A stretch of DNA of 8,458 nucleotides, taken from assembly GCA_964353115.1 (NCBI GenBank), contig CAYGUI010000054.1, positions 1 to 8,458 on the forward strand, given 5' to 3'. Origin of the DNA: CAYGUI01 sp964353115 (lineage in GTDB: Bacteria > Pseudomonadota > Gammaproteobacteria > JAGOUU01). Numbering within the stretch: position 1 is the stretch's first letter; each line of letters begins with the position of its first letter. The position numbers and the translations under genes are program-made. Positions 1 to 5,882 of the stretch are shown here, piece by piece. The notes under the pieces are model-generated. The model saw only the letters and a program-made list of their open reading frames with translations, made no database searches and had not been told where the DNA came from.

Positions 1-81
1 CTTTTAAGTATTTAATTTATTACAATATTAAATATAGTATAAATATAATATATTGCAAAAAATGACGCTATAAACAAAGAC

Positions 82-1077
82 TTAAATTAATTTGAAAATT
101 TTTTTCACTTTTACTTCGTCATCTTGATGATAAATAAGCTTCAAATTCGGCCCCGCATCTTGCGTAAAATATACATTTAGCCCATCTGCCCGCAACTGCC
201 AAATTTTTTGCATTAACTCTATAGTTTGAGGCTTTGAATATAAAATTGCTGGTTTCGCAGCTAACATACAAGCATGCATAGCAAGAGCATTATTTTCAGC
301 AGTTGCGCCTAATAAATTAAAGTCTTTATTTTTTATAGCTAACTTAATTAATTCTAAATCCTGCTCAACCTGAATATTCCATGAATTATATAATTTAGAA
401 GTATTTACTGTGTGGAGCATAGCTTCCCGCGAGCTTAAATATTTTTTACTATCATCAATTATTAATAATCCGATTTTTAACTCTGGCCAATCATAATCTA
501 ATTTTTCAGCAAAACTATCCATTCCATCTTGGCGCTCACCTGCATGCCAAATAACTAACCCCTGATATATTGAGCGTGCAGCACTACCACTACCTAATCG
601 CGCCAAAATAGATAAGCTTTTATTATCTAAATCCCAATCAAATAAATCATTTAATGCCAATACTAAAGCCGCAAAACCACAAGCCGAAGAAGCCAGACCA
701 CTTGCAACTGGAATATTAATTTCAGTATGAATTTCGTAAAAATAATTTTGATTAAATCTAAATAAATCTAAAAATTTAGTTAATCGACGATAAAAATCGC
801 TATCGTAACTTACTACTTTATTATTTAAATAAACGATGTCATTACCGCGTAAGCTAGAATCTAACTTAATATTAGTCGTTGCGCCATAATCCCCTAAGCT
901 AATAGATAAGCTAGATGTTTGCGGCAAATTAAGCTCTAAATCACGTTTTCCCCAGTATTTACATAACGCGATATTAGATGGTGCAAAAGCAAATCCTGTT
1001 TTATCAGCTGATATATCAACATTTTTATTTTGCAGGATAAATTCTATAATTTCTTGTTTAGTTTTTTTATAAAACAT
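82..1077 (-). CDS. mvaD: Diphosphomevalonate decarboxylase
   Basis: The 331-residue product should catalyse the last committed step of the mevalonate pathway: ATP-dependent decarboxylation of mevalonate diphosphate to isopentenyl diphosphate in the cytoplasm. The family signature APSNIALCKYWGKRD lies at residues 32-46 and includes the conserved Lys of KYWGKR. The GHMP phosphate-binding loop ASGLASSACG is at 125-134, and GSGSAARS at 162-169 carries the conserved Arg. TQDAGPN at 305-311 holds the expected catalytic Asp (D307). Length is normal for the family. The ATG lies inside the end of the upstream kinase gene (11 bp overlap), with AAGG about five bases upstream as ribosome binding site. 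Residues 72-80 (LDSSLRGND) look like the translation of a decayed copy of the palindromic repeat found elsewhere in the window. The family assignment is secure from the motifs. Confidence 0.95.
   Translation of the reverse strand: MFYKKTKQEIIEFILQNKNVDISADKTGFAFAPSNIALCKYWGKRDLELNLPQTSSLSISLGDYGATTNIKLDSSLRGNDIVYLNNKVVSYDSDFYRRLTKFLDLFRFNQNYFYEIHTEINIPVASGLASSACGFAALVLALNDLFDWDLDNKSLSILARLGSGSAARSIYQGLVIWHAGERQDGMDSFAEKLDYDWPELKIGLLIIDDSKKYLSSREAMLHTVNTSKLYNSWNIQVEQDLELIKLAIKNKDFNLLGATAENNALAMHACMLAAKPAILYSKPQTIELMQKIWQLRADGLNVYFTQDAGPNLKLIYHQDDEVKVKKIFKLI
838..863 (-). repeat. Decayed copy of the palindromic repeat inside mvaD
   Basis: This 26-base segment matches the intact repeat (GTCATTCCCGCG and its continuation) at 20 of 26 positions by hand alignment. 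On the minus strand it encodes LDSSLRGND, against LDSRLRGND from intact copies read in the same frame. It falls in a variable loop before the conserved 'x-D-x-(V/L)-x-L-N' segment of mevalonate diphosphate decarboxylases. Descent from an old in-frame insertion is inference; the resemblance could be chance. Confidence 0.45.
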
Positions 1078-1996
1078 GCGCGCCTTGATTTTCCGTTGTT
1101 AAATTAAAATAAGTTTTTCCTTCATAATCAGTATGACCAAGACCAATTACGCAATCTCCAAGACCAGATCCTGATATTTTACTTGCTGATATATTTTTAT
1201 CTTCACGTAATTTATAAACTATTTCAGCTAAAACTTTATCAGAAGTTCCAAGCTTATCTTGTAAATCATAATAAAGATTAAATAATTCTGGGAGATTATT
1301 TAAATTATTATCTAACTTATTTACTGCTTTTCCCATGGAATAATAAATAGATTTATCGATATTTTTGCTATTTATAATTTTAATAACATCCGCAGTTTTA
1401 GTTTTATAACCACAATAGACTGCTGTAATATCTAATTTATTATTATATTTTTTTATAACTTTTTGATCTGCACTATATAAAATAATACCGCCATAAAGAG
1501 ATGCTGCGCAGTCTGCACCTGATCCCATGCCTTGGATCTGATGGATTATTTTTATGGAATTGGTTAGTATTTTTTCTGGATTGCTTCGCTGCGCTCGCAA
1601 TGACGTACTGCAATAATTTTCAACTAAGTATTCAAGACCATAAACCATACCAACAGTAACAGCAGCAGATGATCCAAAACCAATATTATGCGCAAAGTCA
1701 CTAGATATATTTAAGTCAAAACCATGAGATAAATTATAATCTAACTTATATAAATTTATAGCTGCTAAAATAAAATTAAATTTATGATTTTTTTCAAAAC
1801 TAAGATTATCTAAATCTGTAATATATTTGCCGATATTAGAATTAATAATTATTTTCTTATCACTGCGCACAGTAAAATTTATATAAATAAATTTATTAAT
1901 AGCACAGCATAGCGCATTTTCACCATGCAATACTGCATGCTCGCCTAATAACATCAAGCTGCCTGGAACTTTAATCTTAAATGACTGTAATTCCAT
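1067..1996 (-). CDS. GHMP kinase, probable phosphomevalonate kinase
   Basis: This 309-residue GHMP-superfamily kinase probably phosphorylates 5-phosphomevalonate to mevalonate diphosphate, linking the mevalonate kinase upstream to mvaD downstream. Motif 1 (VPGSLMLLGEHAVLHG) is at residues 10-25, the ATP-binding loop GFGSSAAVTVG at 106-116, and the C-terminal glycine motif SGSGLGDC near 275-282. GMGSGADCAASLYGG at 156-170 contains the probable catalytic Asp (D162) and resembles phosphomevalonate kinases more than the HG-x-(P/S)-SG-x-D form of mevalonate kinases. YCGYKTKTADVI at 194-205 fits the same view. It overlaps the preceding kinase gene by 20 bp and mvaD by 11 bp, with AAAGG eight bases before its ATG. 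Residues about 131-140 (TSLRAQRSNP) are encoded by a mobile-type repeat lying in frame between two helices. A second mevalonate kinase is the main alternative; the position in the cluster favours phosphomevalonate kinase. Confidence 0.75.
   Translation of the reverse strand: MELQSFKIKVPGSLMLLGEHAVLHGENALCCAINKFIYINFTVRSDKKIIINSNIGKYITDLDNLSFEKNHKFNFILAAINLYKLDYNLSHGFDLNISSDFAHNIGFGSSAAVTVGMVYGLEYLVENYCSTSLRAQRSNPEKILTNSIKIIHQIQGMGSGADCAASLYGGIILYSADQKVIKKYNNKLDITAVYCGYKTKTADVIKIINSKNIDKSIYYSMGKAVNKLDNNLNNLPELFNLYYDLQDKLGTSDKVLAEIVYKLREDKNISASKISGSGLGDCVIGLGHTDYEGKTYFNLTTENQGAHVL
1577..1605 (-). repeat. In-frame SLRAQRSNP-type palindromic repeat in a kinase gene
   Basis: A 29-base GC-rich element with ATTGC/GCAAT outer arms stands out from the surrounding AT-rich coding sequence. 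It is of the 'CATTGCGAGCGCAGCGAAGC' type, which I recall as a dispersed repeat in several bacterial genomes, often read as RAQRSNP or CEERSDEAI. It is unrelated in sequence to the ATTCCC-type repeat elsewhere in the window. It keeps the kinase frame open and lies between the ATP-loop helix and the GSGAD motif, where a surface loop is expected. Confidence 0.85.
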
Positions 1997-2918
1997 CCTG
2001 CACGCCTTTAATATTTTTTTGAGTATAGTTATAAGATTTTACCAAATCAGAAAAGTTATTATTATCTTCATCATTTATTACTAAAACTACTCCAGAAGCA
2101 TCACCTATTACTGTTCCAGCACCACATATTTTTGCAGCACCACCAGCTTGCTCTATTTTTTTAATAAAATTTTGAGTTTTTTCGCTAACAACTCCGATAT
2201 TATTTAATAGCTTATTATTCTCACGAATAATTTTTTTAATATTATCTATATTTTTTATATCTTTATTTAATTCATAATCTAAATTTTTAGTAATTTCAGT
2301 AAAATCTGCAACAAGACTATGATTATTTTTAAAATATTTTCTAGCATGATCAACGCATTGTTTAGTCGATGATTCAGGAATTCCGGTATTAACTAATTTA
2401 AATAATTCCATACTAATATCATGGATGTTACGCTTTGTTATATTTTGATTTTCAAAATAAATACATCCGCCATTTAATACTAACTTTAAATCTAAACCAC
2501 TTGATTTACCATGCTGAAAATTTTCACACGCTAAACCTAGTTCATAATAATCTTCATGACTTAAATTCAGTTTAAACAAATTACCAATAGAATATAAAAT
2601 ACTTAAAATAATAGCTGCAGATGATCCCATCCCTGAGCCAATTGGAATATCAGAATCTATTTTTATATCTAGGCCTTTAGATAATATTGATAATTCCGAA
2701 AATTTTAAATTTAATTTATTAAATAAATAATTGGCAGTATATTCTGCAAGTTTAGATGGTTGCTCTAAATCAAAAAATATTTTATTTATTTTATTATACG
2801 AAATTTCGGTATAAGAATAGCTATCAACAGCTATGGCAAGCGCTGGCGCACCGTATAATACAGCGTGCTCACCTGATAATATTAACTTAGCTGGAGCGCG
2901 TACAACTAGTTTGTTCAT
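1977..2918 (-). CDS. mvk: Mevalonate kinase
   Basis: The 313-residue product should phosphorylate mevalonate to 5-phosphomevalonate with ATP in the cytoplasm. Motif 1 APAKLILSGEHAVLYG spans residues 8-23 and includes K11, equivalent to the conserved active-site Lys. The ATP loop PIGSGMGSSAA is at 92-102, with E132 in a helix that commonly supplies a metal ligand. HGKSSGLDLKL at 136-146 is the mevalonate kinase form of the HG-x-x-SG-x-D motif, with D143 as likely catalytic base. TGIPESSTK (178-186) and the glycine-rich KICGAGTVIGDASG (263-276) complete the pattern. The start is well supported: GGAG lies seven bases before the ATG, within the end of mvaA (32 bp overlap). The gene ends 20 bp inside the next kinase. 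No repeat-derived insertion is visible in it. Confidence 0.88.
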   Translation of the reverse strand: MNKLVVRAPAKLILSGEHAVLYGAPALAIAVDSYSYTEISYNKINKIFFDLEQPSKLAEYTANYLFNKLNLKFSELSILSKGLDIKIDSDIPIGSGMGSSAAIILSILYSIGNLFKLNLSHEDYYELGLACENFQHGKSSGLDLKLVLNGGCIYFENQNITKRNIHDISMELFKLVNTGIPESSTKQCVDHARKYFKNNHSLVADFTEITKNLDYELNKDIKNIDNIKKIIRENNKLLNNIGVVSEKTQNFIKKIEQAGGAAKICGAGTVIGDASGVVLVINDEDNNNFSDLVKSYNYTQKNIKGVQDGITVI

Positions 2919-3939
2919 TATTTCGCTCCATAGCTATATGGCTTTGCATTAACTCGCCAGGATTGGTTTGTGCCGCAAGTAAAGAAATTTCACCACACCA
3001 AACAGTTGCTGCTACAATTTGCGCTAATCTTGCTGCGGTATTTTGCCCCAAACAGCCCATTAACTCTAAATTATCTTTTACAAAAGATAAATCTTTGCCA
3101 TTACCAATAGTCCCAACAATAATATTCGGCAAAGTAACCGAGAAATATAAATTATTATTTATTACTTCAGCATAAGTTATACCTTGTGATCCCTCGATAA
3201 TATTTGCTGCATCTTGCCCAGTAGCAAGATAAATAGCGAGCAGCATATTAGCAAAATGAGCATTGGCACTGCGAAGCCCGCCAGCAATATTAGTTCCAAT
3301 TAAATTCTTTTTAATATTTAAATCAACTATTTTCTCTGGAGTAGTTTTTAAATGTTTAATGCAAATTTCACGTGGAATAACACAATCAGCTATAACATAT
3401 TTACCACGCCCTAAAATACCGTTTACAGCTGAAACTTTTTTATCAGTGCAATAATTAGCAGAAATAGATACGTATTTTAAAACTTTAAATTCAGCAAGAA
3501 TGTACTCTAATAATTTATCAGAAGATTTTGTCGCCATATTATGACCAGAAGCATCAGCAGTATAAAATTCAAAGCGAATAAATAATAAATTTCCAACTTG
3601 CTGAATATTTAAATCTTCTAATTTGGCGTATTTACTAGTTTCTAAAACTATATTTTTTAAATTACTTAAATTTTGTTTTATTTTTAATGCGCATTGGGCT
3701 GCGATAATTGAATCATCAGCTTCTAATAATACTGAGCGAGTCATACAGTCTTTTACAACTACTGTATTTAATCCACCAGATAAACGCGTTATTTTTGCAC
3801 CGCGATTTACTGATGGCCATAATGGCGATTCATAAGTTGCTAATGGAACTGTGATTTCACTATTAATATTGCCGTTTATTTTGATTGGACCGATAACTTG
3901 TTGCGGTATTGTTGCGTAATTATTAATCTTTGTATTCAT
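2887..3939 (-). CDS. mvaA: Hydroxymethylglutaryl-CoA reductase
   Basis: This 350-residue enzyme should reduce HMG-CoA to mevalonate with NAD(P)H, the entry step of the pathway encoded here. It corresponds to the catalytic domain only, with no membrane segments, so it is soluble. Expected catalytic residues are present: E37 in PLATYES, K167 in NYCTDKK (162-168), D243 in ATGQD (239-243) and H334 in MQSHIAMERN (331-340). NRGAKI (45-50), DASGHNMATK (129-138), NGILGRGK (173-180) and NAHFANMLLAI (226-236) are further family motifs, closer to class I reductases by eye. The cofactor-side loop reads GTIGNGKDL (276-284), where GTVGGGT is more common. The ATG is preceded by AGGA about 11 bases upstream, and part of that site comes from the edge of the repeat array. 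It begins an overlapping four-gene run with mvk, the second kinase and mvaD. Confidence 0.93.
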   Translation of the reverse strand: MNTKINNYATIPQQVIGPIKINGNINSEITVPLATYESPLWPSVNRGAKITRLSGGLNTVVVKDCMTRSVLLEADDSIIAAQCALKIKQNLSNLKNIVLETSKYAKLEDLNIQQVGNLLFIRFEFYTADASGHNMATKSSDKLLEYILAEFKVLKYVSISANYCTDKKVSAVNGILGRGKYVIADCVIPREICIKHLKTTPEKIVDLNIKKNLIGTNIAGGLRSANAHFANMLLAIYLATGQDAANIIEGSQGITYAEVINNNLYFSVTLPNIIVGTIGNGKDLSFVKDNLELMGCLGQNTAARLAQIVAATVWCGEISLLAAQTNPGELMQSHIAMERNNEQTSCTRSS

Positions 3940-3951
3940 ATTTTATATTTT

Positions 3952-4269
3952 CCTGGATTCCCGCCTTCGCGGGAATGACGAACTGTATTTTTTACCTCTT
4001 CCTGGATTCCCGCCTTCGCGGGAATGACGAACTGTATTTTTTACCTCTTCCTGNNNNNNNNNNNNNNNNNNNNNNNNNNNNNNNNNNNNNNNNNNNNNNN
4101 NNNNNNNNNNNNNNNNNNNNNNNNNNNNNNNNNNNNNNNNNNNNNNNNNNNNNCCGCCTTCGCGGGAATGACGAACTGTATTTTTTACCTCTTCCTGGAT
4201 TCCCGCCTGCGGGAATGACGAACTGTATTTTTTACCTCTTCCTGGATTCCCGCCTTCGCGGGAATGACG
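3952..4269. repeat. 49-bp tandem repeat array built on a palindrome, with gap
   Basis: Each unit contains the palindrome TTCCCGCCTTCGCGGGAA within a longer element, followed by a constant spacer (AACTGTATTTTTTACCTCTT). Units begin at 3952, 4001 and 4050, an exact 49-base period. After the N run a partial unit (4154-4193) leads into units starting at 4194 and 4241. The 4194 unit is 47 bases because TC is missing from the centre of the palindrome; the last unit is cut short after about 29 bases. Unit number in the genome is unknown because of the gap. This stretch is the only long gene-free region in the window. The open frames through it are repeat translations, not genes. Confidence 0.95.
4054..4153. 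other. Assembly gap of exactly 100 N
   Basis: Exactly 100 ambiguous bases break the tandem array in mid-unit. A run of 100 N is a common placeholder for a gap of unknown size. Repeat phase on the two sides (unit starts at 4050 and an extrapolated 4145) does not fit a whole number of 49-base units, which also suggests the length is nominal. Confidence 0.95.
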
Positions 4270-4320
4270 GAATGTAGCCGGGAATCTAAGTCTCGTCATT
4301 CCCGCGAAGGCGGGAATCCA
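4243..4320. repeat. Perfect 27-bp inverted repeat at the idi 3' end
   Basis: The last array unit (4243-4269) and an oppositely oriented copy (4294-4320) are perfect 27-base reverse complements separated by 24 bases. Each arm is itself a palindrome (ATTCCCGC-GAAG-GCGGGAAT). A transcript from idi toward mvaA could form either one long hairpin or two short ones. No T-run follows directly, so it does not look like a standard intrinsic terminator. The right arm lies within the end of idi, and the idi TAG stop lies in the spacer. Confidence 0.9.
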
Positions 4321-4831
4321 TAATTTCTAATGCCTGCAATAACCACGGAGTAAATTTCTCTGGATTATTAAAAATAATACCTTTAGCAGCACCCAATTCC
4401 ACCCACTTGATCGCACAAACCTCTTCACTCCAATTAGGATTAGCAGGGAAACCATTATATTCACCGATTAAAACATGATCATATTCATGCTCAATTAGGC
4501 CATTTTTAAATTCTGCGCGATAAATAAAGTTATCTAAAACTTTTAGCTCAAGATTTTCTAACCCCAACTCTTCAAATAAACGACGATTAGCAGCCATAAT
4601 CACCTCTTCACCGGGACGAGGATGACTACAACAAGAATTGGTCCAAAGATTACCGCAATGATATTTGTCTGGGTGACGCTGCTGTAATAATATTTCTATT
4701 TTATTGTTTATTTTACGATATAAAAATACAGAAAAGGCACGGTGTAACAGACCCTTTTTATGGGCCGCCATTTTTTCTTCAACACCAATAGGTTGGTCGT
4801 TTTTATCGACTAAAATTACCTGATTAACCAT
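4286..4831 (-). CDS. idi: Isopentenyl-diphosphate delta-isomerase, type I
   Basis: The 181-residue Nudix-fold enzyme should interconvert IPP and DMAPP, giving the allylic starter for prenyl chains. Metal and active-site residues of the type I family are visible: H24 and H30 in AHKKGLLHRAFS, C68 and H70 in TNSCCSHP (64-71), the Nudix helix RRLFEELG (83-90), and E114/E116 in GLIEHEYDH. Length is close to E. coli Idi (182), but the last 11 residues (MDSRLRGNDET) are the translation of the palindromic repeat. The native protein probably ended soon after FTPWLLQALEI, and the insertion supplied a new stop. The ATG overlaps the end of pgpA by 16 bp and has no clear ribosome binding site, so translation is probably coupled to pgpA. 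It serves the same pathway as mvaA-mvaD but is separated from them by the repeat array. Confidence 0.93.
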   Translation of the reverse strand: MVNQVILVDKNDQPIGVEEKMAAHKKGLLHRAFSVFLYRKINNKIEILLQQRHPDKYHCGNLWTNSCCSHPRPGEEVIMAANRRLFEELGLENLELKVLDNFIYRAEFKNGLIEHEYDHVLIGEYNGFPANPNWSEEVCAIKWVELGAAKGIIFNNPEKFTPWLLQALEIMDSRLRGNDET

Positions 4832-5364
4832 AATATAATCAACTGGATAGCAATATTTGCATAAACTCCAGCGATTATATCATCGAGCATAATACCAAGT
4901 CCAGAAGAAAGCCGCTGATCAGCCCAATTAATCGGCCAGGGCTTGAAAATATCAAATATTCTAAATAATACAAAGCCCAATATTAAATTATAAATATTCA
5001 TTGGAACAAAGATAAAAGTTACCAAAATACCAACTATCTCGTCCCAAACTATTGGACCAGGATCTTCAGTATTAAAATAATTTTTTTGTACAAAACTGGT
5101 AATAAAAATCCCAGCTATGAAAAATAGCAAAGTTAAAATTATATAAATATATATGTTTAATTTGGCTAAGAAAAATGCAAGTAATAATCCGACCAAACTC
5201 CCAAAAGTCCCTGGGGCTTTGGGAATAAGGCCTGAGCCAAATCCTGTGGCTATGAAGTAAAGTACGATATTACAGCAGCGCAAGTCATTCTCGCAACGCA
5301 CGTCATTCCCGCCACGCACGTCATTCTCGCAACGCACGTCATTCCCGCGAAGGCGGGAATCCAT
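4816..5364 (-). CDS. pgpA: Phosphatidylglycerophosphatase A, with repeat-derived N-terminus
   Basis: This membrane enzyme should dephosphorylate phosphatidylglycerophosphate to phosphatidylglycerol. The conserved core begins at IVLYFIATGFGSGLIPKAPG, continues with a hydrophobic segment, IVWDEIVGIL, FRIFDIFKPWPINW and LGIMLDDIIAGV, and has several membrane-spanning stretches, as in E. coli PgpA. The start is uncertain. The only in-frame ATG upstream of the core (5364) lies in the loop of a repeat hairpin and gives 182 residues. A TTG at 5445 with AGGA close upstream gives 209 residues and overlaps nusB. A TTG at 5283 would give a minimal protein. From the ATG, the first 29 or so residues come from repeats, including six-residue units NDVRCE, NDVRGG, NDVRCE and NDLRCC. 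The core is intact, so function is probably kept. It overlaps idi by 16 bp. thiL, often between nusB and pgpA in gammaproteobacteria, is absent here. Confidence 0.88.
   Translation of the reverse strand: MDSRLRGNDVRCENDVRGGNDVRCENDLRCCNIVLYFIATGFGSGLIPKAPGTFGSLVGLLLAFFLAKLNIYIYIILTLLFFIAGIFITSFVQKNYFNTEDPGPIVWDEIVGILVTFIFVPMNIYNLILGFVLFRIFDIFKPWPINWADQRLSSGLGIMLDDIIAGVYANIAIQLIILWLIR
5281..5352. repeat. Four 18-bp tandem units at the start of pgpA
   Basis: Units at 5281-5298, 5299-5316, 5317-5334 and 5335-5352 share the form CACGTCATTC(T/C)CGC(A/C)ACG; the first begins CAAG and the last passes into an intact palindrome. They look like successive duplications of one half of the ATTCCC-type repeat. 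Because 18 is a multiple of three, each unit adds six residues without breaking the frame into pgpA. Confidence 0.88.
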
Positions 5365-5402
5365 GCTTTTTTTTTCTAGATTCCCGCCTTCGCGGGAATG
5401 AC
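5338..5402. repeat. Perfect 24-bp inverted pair between nusB and pgpA
   Basis: Two copies of the palindromic repeat lie head to head as perfect 24-base reverse complements (5338-5361 and 5379-5402) with a 17-base spacer holding a run of nine T. A half copy (TCGCGGGAATGACG, from 5411) follows. In the minus-strand transcript the loop would be A-rich and would contain the pgpA ATG at 5364-5362. The arrangement parallels the pair at the other end of idi. Confidence 0.9.
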
Positions 5403-5431
5403 AACATTCATCGCGGGAATGACGAAATAGA

Positions 5432-5860
5432 TCAACCAATCTCAATTTTCCTAATTTCCTTTGCTAGATTATCTAAAACTCCATTTACAAAACGAAAGCC
5501 TTCCACTGTGCCAAATTTTTTATTAATTTCTAATGCTTCGTTGATTACCACTCGATACGGAACGTCGATTTTGTATAAAAATTCATAACAAGCTACGCGC
5601 AAAACAGCAAGTTCAACGCCGGTTAATTCAGATAACTCGCGCTTACCCTGCAATTTACCAGCAATTAAGCCATCTATTTCTGTTAAATGCTCGTTAACTC
5701 CAATAACTAAATCATCAAGATACTCACGATCAATCTTGCTGCTATCAGCTTCTTCAATTACATACTCAATAATTTGTTTAATAGGATCTTGTGTAACCTG
5801 CCATGCGTGTAATGCTTGCATGGCAAATTTACGTGATCGATGTCTTAATGCTGGTTTCAT
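5432..5860 (-). CDS. nusB: Transcription antitermination factor NusB
   Basis: The 142-residue all-helical protein should bind boxA RNA with ribosomal protein S10 and promote antitermination in rRNA operons. The N-terminal RHRSRKFAMQALHAWQ (residues 6-21) is the family's RNA-binding arginine-rich start. The C-terminal IDVPYRVVINEALEI (98-112) with KKFG and FRFVNGVLDNLA (122-133) is highly characteristic. Length is typical. The ATG has no strong ribosome binding site; the nearest candidates are AGTAGGT 13 bases upstream and a closer TAGTAGT. It begins 22 bp after the protease stop codon, so it may be cotranscribed with it. Its usual neighbours ribH and thiL are missing on both sides. A repeat cluster begins just past its TGA stop, and the last residues appear normal. 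Confidence 0.95.
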   Translation of the reverse strand: MKPALRHRSRKFAMQALHAWQVTQDPIKQIIEYVIEEADSSKIDREYLDDLVIGVNEHLTEIDGLIAGKLQGKRELSELTGVELAVLRVACYEFLYKIDVPYRVVINEALEINKKFGTVEGFRFVNGVLDNLAKEIRKIEIG

Positions 5861-5882
5861 ACTACTAAATTCTACCTACTTA

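Noticed and set aside
1..81. Terminator or promoter downstream of mvaD
   Set aside because: The stretch is almost entirely A and T with only a weak CAATAT/ATATTG pairing and no GC stem; nothing can be distinguished from composition.
2963..3835. Plus-strand open frames of 63-70 codons within mvaA
   Set aside because: They are antisense shadows of a well-supported reductase and show no motif or ribosome binding site.
3952..4269. CRISPR array
   Set aside because: Units are regularly spaced, but the spacers are identical and the repeat is a dispersed palindrome found elsewhere in the window; no cas gene is present.
3930..4299. Open frames of 64-118 codons on both strands across the repeat array
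   Set aside because: They read the GC-rich repeat and the N gap, giving RLRGNDE/HSREGG peptides with no family features; not genes.
4243..4320. Intrinsic terminator of idi
   Set aside because: The stem is strong but is not followed by a T-run on the minus strand.
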